Notes: a model not told the origin generated them from the letters alone. Shown: positions 42,248 to 53,126, numbered from the stretch's first letter. The stretch is 64,000 nt of DNA from Firmicutes bacterium HGW-Firmicutes-2 (GCA_002841495.1 PGZV01000019.1:18935-82934), one strand, 5' to 3'. Program-made: numbers and translations.

Positions 42248-44713
42248 TTATGCTTTTGTAAGATCAACCGGTGTCTTTTTAAGATGCCAGATTTCTGTTG
42301 CGTATTCTTCAATCGTTCTGTCTGATGAGAATTTACCGGCATTGGCCGTGTTCATCATGACCATCTTTGCCCATTTACCTTGATTCCTATACGCTATGTC
42401 CACGCTTTTTTGAGCTTCAATATAAGCTTCAAAATCTTTTAAGATAAAGTATTGGTCAGCCGGTTCACCACCACCATTTAAGAGAGAATCATAAATCACT
42501 CTAAACATGTCCGGATTCTCAGGTGCATAGAAACCATTAATCAACTGTGTAACAACTCTTCTTATGATCTGATTGGTATTGTACAAATCCCAAGGGTCAT
42601 AACTACGTTCATGTTGAAGTTTTATAACTTCATCAGAGGTCATACCAAAAATGAACGCATTCTCTTTGCCTGCTTCTTCCACAATCTCAATGTTGGCACC
42701 GTCCATGGTGCCAAGGGTTACTGCACCGTTTAGCATGAACTTCATATTTCCTGTTCCGGATGCCTCTTTACTTGCAGTTGAGATCTGTTCGCTCACATCT
42801 GCCGCAGAAAAAATAATCTCAGCATTGGAAACACGATAGTTTTCAATGAAAACCACTTTTATTTTATTATGTATAGTTACATCATGGTTAATAACATTGG
42901 CCACATTGTTGATAAGCTTAATAATCAACTTTGCCCGTTCATAACCCGGTGCCGCTTTTGCACCAAAAATGAATGTTCTTGGTATCATATTACGATCCGG
43001 ATTTTCCCTTAATTCATTGTAAAGATGCATAACATGCAGAATATCCATTAATTGACGTTTATACTCATGAAGACGCTTAACTTGTATATCAAAAATGGAC
43101 CTTGGATCAATCTCTATACCGTTATGCTTCTTCACATATTCTGCCAAACGAACTTTATTCTCATATTTTATATGCATAAATTCTTTTTGGGCTTTTTCAT
43201 CGTCTACAAATGCTTCCAAATGCTTCAAATGTGAAAGATCCGTTGTCCATTCATCACCAATCTTCCTTGTAATCCATTCTGCTAGCTTAGGGTTTCCGTG
43301 GAGCAAGAACCTTCTTTGAGTAATCCCATTGGTCTTATTGTTGAATTTATTCGGATAGAACTCGTAGAATTCTTTCAATTCTTCATTTTTCAAGATTTCA
43401 GTATGAAGTCTCGCAACACCATTAACTGAGAATGCGCCTACAATAGCCATCCACGCCATTCGGATTTGCCCATTTGCAATGATCGCCATTCTACGAATAC
43501 GTTCATTATCTTGTCCATACTTATCCACTAGACTCACCACGAATCTTCTGTTGATTTCCTCAACAATTTGATAGATTCTTGGCAACAATCTACTAAACAA
43601 TTCAATCGGCCATTTTTCAAGGGCTTCTGACATAATCGTATGGTTGGTGTAAGCACATGTTCTTGAAGAAATCGCCCATGCTTCACCCCAAGCAAGACCC
43701 TCATCATCCATAAGTACACGCATTAATTCCGGAATAGCTAAAGATGGATGTGTGTCATTAATATGAAAAGTAACCTTATCCGGTAATTCACGAATATCAC
43801 TATGCTTCTGCTTGAACTTACGAATGACTTGCTGTATGGTCCCTGAAATGAAGAAATACTGTTGTTTCAGTCTTAATTCTTTTCCTTGATAGTGGTTGTC
43901 GTTAGGATAGAGCACTTCAACAATCGATTTCGCCAAATTTTGCTGTTCTACCGCTTTATGATAATCCCCACGGTCAAATGATTCTAAGTCGAAGCTTTGA
44001 ATCGCCTCAGCATCCCATAGTCTTAAAGTATTAACGGTATTATTGTTGTAACCGACGATAGGCAAATCATAGGGGATGGCATTGACCGACTGATAATTCT
44101 CATGAACATAATGTTCCGTCCCGTCATCGCGCCTCTCAACACGAACGTTGCCGCCAAACTTAACCTCCACAGCATACTCAGGTCTTCTCACTTCAAAAGG
44201 ATTTCCGTTCTTCAGCCACTCATCCGGCTTTTCAACTTGATAGCCATCAATGATACGTTGCTCAAAGATACCATATCTGTATCTGATACCACAGCCATAA
44301 GCTGGGTACTCAAGGGTAGCTAGAGAATCTAAAAAGCAAGCAGCCAAACGTCCAAGACCACCATTACCAAGTCCCGCATCCGGTTCTTCATCTTCGATGA
44401 CATTCAGGTCAACGCCCAACTCATCAAGAACTTCCTTAACAATATCATTAACACATAAATTAATCATATTGTTACCGAGTGCTCTACCCATCAAAAACTC
44501 CATGGACAAGTAATAGACGGTCTTAGCATCTACTTGCTCATAGGTCTTATGTGTTTCAATCCATTGATCTATGATGATATCCCTTACAGCATAAGCAACT
44601 GCTTGGAAGACTTCCTGATTGGATGCTTGATCGATGGTCTTTCTAAATTGATTTTTAATATTCTCAAATATAGCTTCCTTGAAAACTGTTTTATTAACAT
44701 TTAATCTGTTCAT
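42248..44713 (-). CDS. glgP: Glycogen/maltodextrin phosphorylase
   Basis: 821 residues, full length. It begins GT35 phosphorylase-like, with EDEEPDAGLGNGGLGRLAAC-type glycine loop near residue 110 and the PLP lysine in EASGTGNMKFMLNG near 650. It releases glucose 1-phosphate from alpha-1,4-glucans. It works with MalQ (53476), which rearranges the short limit dextrins. Two CcpA/LacI-like palindromes stand in its promoter region, so catabolite or sugar control is likely. ATG follows GGAGG. Confidence 0.95.
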   Translation of the reverse strand: MNRLNVNKTVFKEAIFENIKNQFRKTIDQASNQEVFQAVAYAVRDIIIDQWIETHKTYEQVDAKTVYYLSMEFLMGRALGNNMINLCVNDIVKEVLDELGVDLNVIEDEEPDAGLGNGGLGRLAACFLDSLATLEYPAYGCGIRYRYGIFEQRIIDGYQVEKPDEWLKNGNPFEVRRPEYAVEVKFGGNVRVERRDDGTEHYVHENYQSVNAIPYDLPIVGYNNNTVNTLRLWDAEAIQSFDLESFDRGDYHKAVEQQNLAKSIVEVLYPNDNHYQGKELRLKQQYFFISGTIQQVIRKFKQKHSDIRELPDKVTFHINDTHPSLAIPELMRVLMDDEGLAWGEAWAISSRTCAYTNHTIMSEALEKWPIELFSRLLPRIYQIVEEINRRFVVSLVDKYGQDNERIRRMAIIANGQIRMAWMAIVGAFSVNGVARLHTEILKNEELKEFYEFYPNKFNNKTNGITQRRFLLHGNPKLAEWITRKIGDEWTTDLSHLKHLEAFVDDEKAQKEFMHIKYENKVRLAEYVKKHNGIEIDPRSIFDIQVKRLHEYKRQLMDILHVMHLYNELRENPDRNMIPRTFIFGAKAAPGYERAKLIIKLINNVANVINHDVTIHNKIKVVFIENYRVSNAEIIFSAADVSEQISTASKEASGTGNMKFMLNGAVTLGTMDGANIEIVEEAGKENAFIFGMTSDEVIKLQHERSYDPWDLYNTNQIIRRVVTQLINGFYAPENPDMFRVIYDSLLNGGGEPADQYFILKDFEAYIEAQKSVDIAYRNQGKWAKMVMMNTANAGKFSSDRTIEEYATEIWHLKKTPVDLTKA

Positions 44714-44737
44714 ATAACCTCCATTTAAAAAATGAAT

Positions 44738-44751
44738 TGTAAGCGTTTACA
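44738..44751. promoter_or_regulatory. cre-like operator 1 upstream of glgP
   Basis: TGTAAGCGTTTACA fits the catabolite-responsive element consensus TGWAANCGNTNWCA perfectly. It is 24 bp upstream of the start codon, where it would block transcription. Confidence 0.75.
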
Positions 44752-44801
44752 TTTTTCCAAATACTGATACTTCCTAATGATAGCACACTTCATCATTTTC
44801 A

Positions 44802-44815
44802 TGCAAGCGCTTACA
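44802..44815. promoter_or_regulatory. cre-like operator 2 upstream of glgP
   Basis: TGCAAGCGCTTACA is a second near-palindrome, 64 bp centre to centre from the first, about six helical turns, which would allow looping by a LacI-family tetramer or cooperative binding. Confidence 0.65.
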
Positions 44816-45040
44816 CTTCGTTAATTTTTTTACCGCACACCTGATTCCCAATATTTCCACTAAATCCTTTGATTTAAAGACTTTCAAGACTCTTATCCAT
44901 AATTTTATATTAACAAGTAAATATATTTACTAAATATTAACCTATTAAATCTTATGATAATATATTATTTTGTATTTTAATGTGTTTGAATTTTCATAGG
45001 ATCTCTTACAACAAACTTACTTTTCCCATCTCATGACATA

Positions 45041-45106
45041 AAAAACAGCAAGTCTTCATTTCCACTTTCAACCTTTTATTGGTCAAATAAAAATGAACAC
45101 TTACTG
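45041..45106 (-). terminator. ileS terminator
   Basis: 16-base arms 45046-45061 and 45091-45106 pair with one mismatch and one G-U, followed by TTTTTT on the minus strand. The rest of the 44816-45132 gap is AT-rich and shows no gene. Confidence 0.75.
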
Positions 45107-45132
45107 CTTATAATAACTCTTAAATTGTAATT

Positions 45133-48100
45133 CTATCTTCTCACCACTGTCAGATCAACGGACGTACCATTAATATTCCAGTTCTTAAAATACCCTGTAG
45201 CATCTGAACCTTCCAAAACAGAAACCGCCAATGTCTCACTAGCAATCAAATCCACATTGCCTCTAATAACTTGATCGGCCTTCTCACTGTTGGCATAATA
45301 AACATCGATTTGATCGGTTACATCAAAATCCGCTTCCTTACGCATGGTCTGAATCTTACTGATAATCTCTCTGACAAAACCTTCTTCAAGCAATGCATCT
45401 GTCAACTTCGTATCAATAACCACCGTCACATTACTATCTGTCACAGACTCATAACCCTCTTGCTTCGTTGATTCAATCAATAAATCTTCTTCCAACAAGA
45501 CAACCGGATCACCATTCACATCAAAGTTCAAAGCGCCTGTGGTCTTTAACCTGCCCATCGCCTCATTACCATCAACATCAGATAAATAAGCCTTTATTCC
45601 GCCAAGTTGCTTACCATATTTCGGTCCTACCGTTCTAAGTTGAGGTTTAAATAAAAACGTCGTAAAGTCACTCACATCATCTCGCATGACAACTTCTTTT
45701 ACATTAAGCTCTTCTTTTATGATATCTAAATAAGCCGGATCTAACTTCACGTCACCTTCTGACTTGATGTACATCGTCGCTAAAGGCTGACGGTTCTTAA
45801 TAACCGCAGAATTTCTGCAAGCACGTCCTGATACTACAACTTTTAAAACCAAATCCATTTGTGCTTCAACTTCAGGTACTATCCAAGCTTTGTTGGAGAC
45901 AGGAAAATCGCAATAATGAATGCTTTCCGCCGCGTCCGGATTAAGCCCTACAACCAAATTCTGGTAAATATCTTCCGCCATAAATGGTACAAAAGGTGCC
46001 GATAACTCAGCAAGCGTTTTAAGCGTCGTATATAACGTCATATATGCATTAATTTTATCTTGTGGCATGTCTTTGACCCAGAAACGCTCTCTAGATCTTC
46101 TCACATACCAATTGCTTAAATCATCTACAAATGCAGCCAAAGCTCTGGAACTTTCAAATATTTTATAGTTTTCTAAATTGTTATCCACCTCATGAATCAA
46201 AGTGTTGAGCTTGGAAAACAACCATTTATCCATTAATGATAACGCCTCATAATCCAACACATGCTCATTAGGATTGAACTTGTCTATATTGGCGTACAAT
46301 ACATAAAATGCATAAGTGTTCCAGAAAGTACCCATGAATTTTCTCTGACCTTCAATAACGGAAGTTCCATTAAATCTATTGGGTAACCATGGCGCACTGT
46401 TGTTATAAAAATACCAACGAATCGCATCTGCACCATAAGTCTCCAATGCCTCAAAAGGATCAACTGCGTTGCCTTTGGATTTGGACATTTTCTGACCGTT
46501 TTCATCCTGAACATGACCAAGTACAATAACATTCTTATAAGCAGGTTTATCAAAAAGCAAAGTAGAAATAGCAAGTAAAGAGTAGAACCATCCTCTTGTC
46601 TGATCTACTGCTTCACTGATAAAATCAGCCGGAAAATTATCATCAAATATTTCTTTATTCTCGAAAGGATAATGCCATTGCGCAAAAGGCATAGCACCGG
46701 AGTCATACCAGCAATCAATAACCGGATCTACGCGCTTCATTTTTTTCTCACAAATAGGACAATTTATCAGCACCTTATCAATAAAAGGTCTATGTAGCTC
46801 AATATCATCCGGGCAGTTGTCACTTAATGACTTTAATTCGGCAATACTACCTATGGCATGTCGATGACCACAAGAACACTCCCATATATTTAATGGCGTT
46901 CCCCAATAACGGTCACGGCTCAGACCCCAGTCCATGACATTCTCTAACCAATCACCAAATCGCTTCTTACCTATTGCTTCAGGTAACCAGTTAATCTTTG
47001 CATTATTAGATAATAATTGTTCTTTGACCTTCGTCATTTCAATAAACCAAGCGTCTTTTGCATAGTAAATCAGCGGTGTGTCACATCGCCAGCAATGGGG
47101 GTATGAATGCTCATATTCAAGAGCTTTATAGAGCTTACCGGATGTGTCCAAATATTGAATGATGTCTGAATCACACTCTTTTACAAAACGTCCCTTCCAT
47201 GGTGTTACCTGTTCTACAAATTCACCTTTACCATCAACCAATTGAACAAAAGGTAGATTATATTTTTTACCAACTTGTGCATCGTCTTCACCAAAGGCAG
47301 GTGCAATATGAACGATACCTGTACCGTCAGACAACGTTACAAACTTAGCACAGGTTACATAATAGGCTTGATCTGATGGTTTTTCAAAATCAAACAGAGG
47401 CTCGTAGTGAACAAATTCTAAATCTTTACCTAACATGGTTTCAAGAACTTTATAATCTTCACCTAATACCTGCTCACTCAACGCCTCTGCAAGATAATAA
47501 ATCGCATCACCTTGCTTAACTTTAACGTATGATTCTTGAGGGTTCACACATAAGGCAACATTAGACGGTAATGTCCATGGCGTGGTCGTCCATGCTAGAA
47601 AAAAAGCATTGGATTCATCCACGACCTTAAACTTAGCAATTACGGATTCATCTTTAACATCCTTATAGCCTTGAGCTACTTCGTGACTGGACAATGGTGT
47701 TCCACATCTTGGGCAATAAGGTACAATCTTATGCCCTTTATATAGAAGATCTTTTTCCCAAATTTGTTTCAATGACCACCATACAGATTCTATATAATCA
47801 TTTTCATAGGTGACGTAAGGATTTTCCATGTCTGCCCAAAAACCGACCGTACCACTGAAGTCTTCCCACATATTCTTATATTTCCACACGCTATGACGAC
47901 ATTCCTTAATAAAAGGCTCAAGACCATAAGCTTCAATCTGATCTTTACCATCGATACCCAGTGCTTTTTCAACTTCGAGTTCAACCGGAAGACCATGGGT
48001 ATCCCATCCCGCTTTTCTAAGGACCTTGTAGCCTTTCATAGTACGGTATCTTGGAATCATATCCTTAATAACCCGTGTCAGTACATGCCCGATATGCGGC

Positions 48101-48258
48101 TTACCATTTGCCGTTGGAGGCCCATCGTAAAAGGTGTAAGTTGGCCCATCTTTTCTAAGCTCAATACTTTTCTCAAAAATACTGTTCTTATTCCAGTATT
48201 CTAATATTTGCTTCTCTCTTTGGACGAAATTCAAATCCGTCGAAACCTTCTTGTACAC
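45133..48258 (-). CDS. ileS: Isoleucyl-tRNA synthetase, type 2 (eukaryote-like)
   Basis: 1041 residues, longer than type 1 bacterial enzymes (about 930). It has HIGH (GKPHIGHVLTR), KMSKS (GQKMSKSKGNAVDP), an editing domain with TTTPWTLPSN and the CPICEKKMKRVDPVIDCW internal zinc region. The C-terminal zinc finger of type 1 IleRS is absent. Type 2 enzymes tend to tolerate mupirocin. Start is GTG 48258 behind GGAGGT. The 190-bp leader has no T-box signature. Confidence 0.93.
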   Translation of the reverse strand: MYKKVSTDLNFVQREKQILEYWNKNSIFEKSIELRKDGPTYTFYDGPPTANGKPHIGHVLTRVIKDMIPRYRTMKGYKVLRKAGWDTHGLPVELEVEKALGIDGKDQIEAYGLEPFIKECRHSVWKYKNMWEDFSGTVGFWADMENPYVTYENDYIESVWWSLKQIWEKDLLYKGHKIVPYCPRCGTPLSSHEVAQGYKDVKDESVIAKFKVVDESNAFFLAWTTTPWTLPSNVALCVNPQESYVKVKQGDAIYYLAEALSEQVLGEDYKVLETMLGKDLEFVHYEPLFDFEKPSDQAYYVTCAKFVTLSDGTGIVHIAPAFGEDDAQVGKKYNLPFVQLVDGKGEFVEQVTPWKGRFVKECDSDIIQYLDTSGKLYKALEYEHSYPHCWRCDTPLIYYAKDAWFIEMTKVKEQLLSNNAKINWLPEAIGKKRFGDWLENVMDWGLSRDRYWGTPLNIWECSCGHRHAIGSIAELKSLSDNCPDDIELHRPFIDKVLINCPICEKKMKRVDPVIDCWYDSGAMPFAQWHYPFENKEIFDDNFPADFISEAVDQTRGWFYSLLAISTLLFDKPAYKNVIVLGHVQDENGQKMSKSKGNAVDPFEALETYGADAIRWYFYNNSAPWLPNRFNGTSVIEGQRKFMGTFWNTYAFYVLYANIDKFNPNEHVLDYEALSLMDKWLFSKLNTLIHEVDNNLENYKIFESSRALAAFVDDLSNWYVRRSRERFWVKDMPQDKINAYMTLYTTLKTLAELSAPFVPFMAEDIYQNLVVGLNPDAAESIHYCDFPVSNKAWIVPEVEAQMDLVLKVVVSGRACRNSAVIKNRQPLATMYIKSEGDVKLDPAYLDIIKEELNVKEVVMRDDVSDFTTFLFKPQLRTVGPKYGKQLGGIKAYLSDVDGNEAMGRLKTTGALNFDVNGDPVVLLEEDLLIESTKQEGYESVTDSNVTVVIDTKLTDALLEEGFVREIISKIQTMRKEADFDVTDQIDVYYANSEKADQVIRGNVDLIASETLAVSVLEGSDATGYFKNWNINGTSVDLTVVRR

Positions 48259-48364
48259 GTTGTCTACCTCCTATAGTATCTATCTTTTTCACATTTCAAA
48301 CAAATTATAATCCGTAATCAGGCTACCCACAAACCCTCAATAACTTTAATATAATATATAACAA

Positions 48365-48384
48365 AGCCCCACTTAGATAGGGCT
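48365..48384 (-). terminator. Weak hairpin downstream of the sensor GGDEF-EAL gene
   Basis: AGCCC pairs with GGGCT around a short loop, then TTTGTTATAT on the minus strand, 65 bases after the stop. Plausible terminator separating it from ileS. Confidence 0.45.
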
Positions 48385-48448
48385 CAGTCAGGGTATCCTC
48401 AATAAATTATTATAACATACATCCCTTATTTGTAAAGTTTTTTCATGG

Positions 48449-51415
48449 TCACCACTGGATAATTTCAAAGGATTTGTGCATCAACTCGATGGCTTCTATT
48501 GGCGGCAATGGTCTTGATATGAAGTAACCCTGAATCATATCGCATCTTTCATTCCTTAGAAGTTCCATTTCCTCATATGTTTCAACTCCTTCTGCAACCA
48601 CTTCCATTGCATTCACATGAGCAAGTTGAATAATGGTCTTAATCACTTGCTGCTTGCTTTTGCTATTTGTACTGTCTGAAACAAAAGCCTTGTCAATCTT
48701 AAGTATATCAATGGGCAATACACTCAAATAGTTCAAGGATGAATAACCTGTACCAAAATCATCTAAAGAAATTTTGTAACCCTGGTTTCTCAGATCTTTC
48801 AATATATTCGTGGCATAGCCGAGATCCTGAAGTGCTGTCGTCTCTGTAATCTCAAGTTCAACATGCTCAGGACGTATAATCTTCCCTATCATGGCTTCCT
48901 GAATCGTTTCTATAAGCTTAACATCTACAAATTGTTTGGCTGAGAGATTAATGGACACGGTTAACCTGGTATGCCCCATTAAATGCCATTGATTTAATTG
49001 AGTGATTGCTTCATTGATCACCCATTTCCCAATCACGATTATAAGTCCGTTTTCTTCTGACAATGGTATGAAATCATTGGGCGGTATAATACCTTTTTCA
49101 GGATGCATCCACCGGATTAGGGCCTCATATCCAACGATCGTCTCTTCTTTTAAGTCATACTTTGGTTGATAATAAAGCTTGAATTGATGGTTCAACGTCG
49201 CTATTTCCAGTTCTTGCTCAAACCATAATTGCTGTTCCATTTTATTCATTAATGAACTTGTATATAGATGGTATTGATTTTTCCCTTTACTTTTTGCTTC
49301 ATGTAAGGCAAGGTCAGCTTGCTTGAGCAACATATCAAAATCAACATGATTACTCAAAGTTATGGCTATACCGAGGCTTAATGTAACAGAAAAAACAGAG
49401 TCATCAATGACAAATTTATTCTGGAATATTTTGAGTAACTTTTGCGCCTGTCTTTCAACTTCTTCGACATCAACAAATCTTTCTAGCAACACAATAAACT
49501 CATCACCACCATAGCGAACCACTTCATATCTTTCATCCACCTCTTTGCGTATCATGGACGCTACCTTCTTAAGTACTTGGTCCCCCATTTTGTGACCATG
49601 GTAATCATTAATCGTTTTAAAGTTATCAATATCTATAAAGTATATGGCTAATTTATTGTCATCTCTCAATGATTTTTCACCAATGACTTGATTGTAATAG
49701 GTTTTATTAGGTAGATTGGTAAGCTCATCTGTAAAAGCAAGCTTTTTGATTTTTATTTCCGCTTCTTTTTCTTTTGTAATGTTGGTTAAAGAACCGGCCA
49801 ATCTAACCGGATTCCCCTCCGCATCATACTGGGCTTTACCACGTACAGAAATCCATTCCATTTTGCCTTTCTGAAGTTCTATAACCGTTTCATACTCAAT
49901 AACATTATTGTCTTCAACACTCAAATGCTTTTTAATTTTTTCATATAGCTTTATGGCTTCATCGTCAGGCAAACAATTGAATATTTCCGATGAGATAAAT
50001 GAGTTTTGATCAGCTGACAATCCAAATATATCCTTTGCTTGATTGGAAAAATACATTTTTCTGGTCTCAAAGTCATAATCCCATATACCAAACTCAGAGC
50101 CTTTAGCGGCCAAACGATACCGTTCCCTACTTTTTCTTAGTTCTTCTTCTTTTTCCTGTAGTTCCATATATTTTCTAGTGACTTCACTTTCACTCGCCAG
50201 CAACTGTTGATGGGTCGCCTCAAGCTCCATATAACTTGCTTGAAGATCTTTTCTAGCCAACTTACGATCCTTCTCAGCTTTAAGCCGTAACAACAAATTT
50301 GTAAGTGCATAAATCAAAATGACCATCATAATAACTAAGGCTAAAATTATAAATTCTAGTGGATGGCTTTGAATCATTTCTAAGACAGTCGGTCGATTAA
50401 TAAACCGGGCATTTTCTGAAAGATTGGCATGTGCCAGATTAAGCGCTTTGATCTTATGATAGTCATAAATCTCAATTGATTTGAGTTTTTGATTGGTGGA
50501 TAAATCTGCATCTCCTCCATTTATTTGTTCCATCAACATTTCAACTGATCTAAGTATATATTGGTTCTGCTCGATGGTGATTGCGCCGGTAGCACCCTTT
50601 CCTACATACATATCATAAATAGTATAGACAGAACCGTTACCACTCAAATGAATAGATTCAAACAGTTCATCTAACCCATAGACTTCACCGGATATGTCAT
50701 CAAGGCCAGAAAGTAGAATGGCCGCTTCATCTTGTTTCATGTTCACAAGCTGATTGGCATACTGTCGTCCATGACGCTTTGAAAAAACCTGGTATAGCAG
50801 GTTATGACTTTCACCAAACGTTTTTAGTTCCATTAATTTGTCATCTGAAATCATATCTGGTTTGGTAAAGATATTTATTTTTTTAAGATTTGGATTTAGT
50901 TTTTTTGCTGATAGCATCAAAGATGCCAATGGAATTTCTAGTTGAATGCCTGTTATTTCATTAGATGGGATTGCAGCATAAGCTTCTGCCCCTAATCCAA
51001 TATAGACAATTGGTATGTTATCAAAAAAAACTTCATAATTGCTTTCAATAAAGCTACCTGCACCTTGGTTAATAGACAATACGCCATCTATGGATTTATG
51101 ATTGTACTTTGCCTTTAAATAGGCTAGATATGCTTCATTATAGTTTTTAATATCAAATCTAATATCATCCAGATATTCCACATGTAATTGGACATGATCC
51201 GTCATATAGCCGTCCATCGCCTCTTCGATCTGGCGATTCAAGGTGTCATTGCTGCTCATACCCTGATGATAGGTATGGAGTACCAAAATATTAATAACCT
51301 TATTGCCTGTGTCTTCATCGGCCAATATGGGTTTGGTCACACTTATGAGCATCAACAGTATTAGTATGATCATTCTTTTATGAGCACATATAATAAATCG
51401 TTCCAAAATTAACAC
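48449..51415 (-). CDS. Membrane sensor with ABC-type binding domain, PAS, GGDEF and EAL domains
   Basis: 988 residues from GTG 51415, seven bases after AGGAGGG; the ORF runs further up to 51454 but without a ribosome site. An N-terminal signal helix leads to a substrate-binding-protein-like extracellular domain (about 30-340; VLHTYHQGMSSND, IPIVYIGLGAEAY), a membrane helix about 360-382, a coiled coil, PAS/PAC, GGDEF with intact YGGDEF, and EAL with EALIRW, DDFGTGYSSL and KIDKAFV. Both cyclase and phosphodiesterase signatures look intact, so it may make or break c-di-GMP in response to an external ligand. PilZ at 15069 is a possible reader. Confidence 0.9.
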   Translation of the reverse strand: MLILERFIICAHKRMIILILLMLISVTKPILADEDTGNKVINILVLHTYHQGMSSNDTLNRQIEEAMDGYMTDHVQLHVEYLDDIRFDIKNYNEAYLAYLKAKYNHKSIDGVLSINQGAGSFIESNYEVFFDNIPIVYIGLGAEAYAAIPSNEITGIQLEIPLASLMLSAKKLNPNLKKINIFTKPDMISDDKLMELKTFGESHNLLYQVFSKRHGRQYANQLVNMKQDEAAILLSGLDDISGEVYGLDELFESIHLSGNGSVYTIYDMYVGKGATGAITIEQNQYILRSVEMLMEQINGGDADLSTNQKLKSIEIYDYHKIKALNLAHANLSENARFINRPTVLEMIQSHPLEFIILALVIMMVILIYALTNLLLRLKAEKDRKLARKDLQASYMELEATHQQLLASESEVTRKYMELQEKEEELRKSRERYRLAAKGSEFGIWDYDFETRKMYFSNQAKDIFGLSADQNSFISSEIFNCLPDDEAIKLYEKIKKHLSVEDNNVIEYETVIELQKGKMEWISVRGKAQYDAEGNPVRLAGSLTNITKEKEAEIKIKKLAFTDELTNLPNKTYYNQVIGEKSLRDDNKLAIYFIDIDNFKTINDYHGHKMGDQVLKKVASMIRKEVDERYEVVRYGGDEFIVLLERFVDVEEVERQAQKLLKIFQNKFVIDDSVFSVTLSLGIAITLSNHVDFDMLLKQADLALHEAKSKGKNQYHLYTSSLMNKMEQQLWFEQELEIATLNHQFKLYYQPKYDLKEETIVGYEALIRWMHPEKGIIPPNDFIPLSEENGLIIVIGKWVINEAITQLNQWHLMGHTRLTVSINLSAKQFVDVKLIETIQEAMIGKIIRPEHVELEITETTALQDLGYATNILKDLRNQGYKISLDDFGTGYSSLNYLSVLPIDILKIDKAFVSDSTNSKSKQQVIKTIIQLAHVNAMEVVAEGVETYEEMELLRNERCDMIQGYFISRPLPPIEAIELMHKSFEIIQW

Positions 51416-51671
51416 GATTGAACCCTCCTGTACTTGAACAAATCGCCATTTCATTCAAGTTCCGAACATTACATACCTATTCATTATATCATAGACTTCT
51501 ATATATACAATAGCTAAGTCATTCGACCTATTAGCATCTTTTTAAGATGATCTTGAATCATATGATTTATACATCCATTGTAGTTTTTAATAATTTGATA
51601 TAAAATAGAGATATTAAGAACAAATAACAAACATGACGATGTCAGCTTCGCATGTAGAAAGAGGTTTCATA

Positions 51672-53126
51672 ATGCCCCAACAAGATTTATCTCTACTTAC
51701 AGATTTTTACCAACTCACAATGATGCAAGGTTACTTTTTTCAGGAACGTTCCGGTGAAAAGTCAATTTTTGATTTATTTTATAGAAACAATCCTAGTGGA
51801 AGTAGTTTTTCTATTGCTGCCGGCCTTGAGCAGGTCATTGATTATATTCATAATCTCACCTTTTCTGAAGAATCTCTTCACTATTTAGATTCGCTTGGTG
51901 TTTTCGAACCTGCCTTTCTCGATTATTTACGACATTTCAAATTTACAGGAGATATATATGCCGTTTTAGAAGGCACGGTTATATTTCCTAATGAGCCCAT
52001 ATTAAAGGTCATTGCACCTATTTGTGAGGCACAGCTCATAGAGTCCGCCCTTCTTAATATTCTCAACCATCAAAGTCTGATCGCTACCAAATCAGCACGT
52101 ATAAACTGGGCAGCCGGAGACGATATGGTAATAGAGTTTGGTTTAAGACGTGCACAAGGCCCGGACGCGGGTATCTATGGTGCTAGAGCAGCTGTTATTG
52201 GCGGTTGCAGTGCTACTTCAAATGTTTTGGCAGGTAAAATGTTTGATATCCCGGTCAAAGGCACATTGGCCCATAGCTGGGTCATGAATTTTGATAGTGA
52301 ATTAGAGGCCTTTAGATTATATGCAAGTCAGTATAAAACCTCTTGTTTCCTTCTCGTAGACACTTATGACACTTTAAAATCAGGCTTGCCTAATGCCATT
52401 ACGATCTTTAATGAATTACGGGAAAAAGGTACCTTACCTAAACGATACGGCATTCGCCTCGATAGTGGTGACTTAGCCTATTTGTCAAAAAAAGCTAGAG
52501 CCATGTTGGACCAAGCTGGACATGAAGATGCTATTATCAGCGCTTCAAGTGATCTGGATGAATATCTTATTCGTGATCTGAAACTACAAGGTGCAAAAAT
52601 TACCTTATGGGGGGTAGGCACCAATCTTATTACTTCCAGTGATTGCCCTGCTTTTGGTGGCGTATATAAACTATCCGGCCAGATAATCGGTGACGTTGTT
52701 ACCCCTAAAATCAAGCTTTCAGATAACAATGAAAAACTAACAGATCCAGGCAATAAAAAGGTATTAAGAATCTATGATAAGGAAACCGGTAAAATCAAAG
52801 CGGATCTAATAACCCTTGTTCATGAGCACTATGATGAAAATCATCCACTTGTTATTTTTGATCCTATAAGTACCTGGAAAACATCTACTTTGAAGCCAAA
52901 CGCCTATACCATAAGAGAGCTGTTAGTTCCAATATTCTTGAATGGAACCTGTGTCTATGAAAGCCCTTCAACTTTTGAAATCAAAGCTTATTGCCAGTCA
53001 GAACTTGCTACGTTGTGGGATGAATCTAGACGTTTGATTAACCCTCAAATTGTTTTTGTGGACTTATCAGAGGAGCTCTATACCCTTAAACATACGATGA
53101 TTAAAGCTTCAAGAGTAACCTCCTAG
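51672..53126 (+). CDS. pncB: Nicotinate phosphoribosyltransferase
   Basis: 484 residues from ATG 51672, preceded by GAGG at seven bases; upstream ATGs at 51633 lack one. LLTDFYQLTMMQGYF, FGLRRAQGPDAG and GTLAHSWVM are hallmark motifs, the last holding the autophosphorylated His region. It converts nicotinate and PRPP to nicotinate mononucleotide for NAD salvage. Monocistronic. Confidence 0.93.
   Translation: MPQQDLSLLTDFYQLTMMQGYFFQERSGEKSIFDLFYRNNPSGSSFSIAAGLEQVIDYIHNLTFSEESLHYLDSLGVFEPAFLDYLRHFKFTGDIYAVLEGTVIFPNEPILKVIAPICEAQLIESALLNILNHQSLIATKSARINWAAGDDMVIEFGLRRAQGPDAGIYGARAAVIGGCSATSNVLAGKMFDIPVKGTLAHSWVMNFDSELEAFRLYASQYKTSCFLLVDTYDTLKSGLPNAITIFNELREKGTLPKRYGIRLDSGDLAYLSKKARAMLDQAGHEDAIISASSDLDEYLIRDLKLQGAKITLWGVGTNLITSSDCPAFGGVYKLSGQIIGDVVTPKIKLSDNNEKLTDPGNKKVLRIYDKETGKIKADLITLVHEHYDENHPLVIFDPISTWKTSTLKPNAYTIRELLVPIFLNGTCVYESPSTFEIKAYCQSELATLWDESRRLINPQIVFVDLSEELYTLKHTMIKASRVTS

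Noticed and set aside
48259-48448. T-box riboswitch upstream of ileS
   Set aside because: No T-box core (GGGTGGNACCGCG-like) or Stem I features in a leader of only 190 bp.
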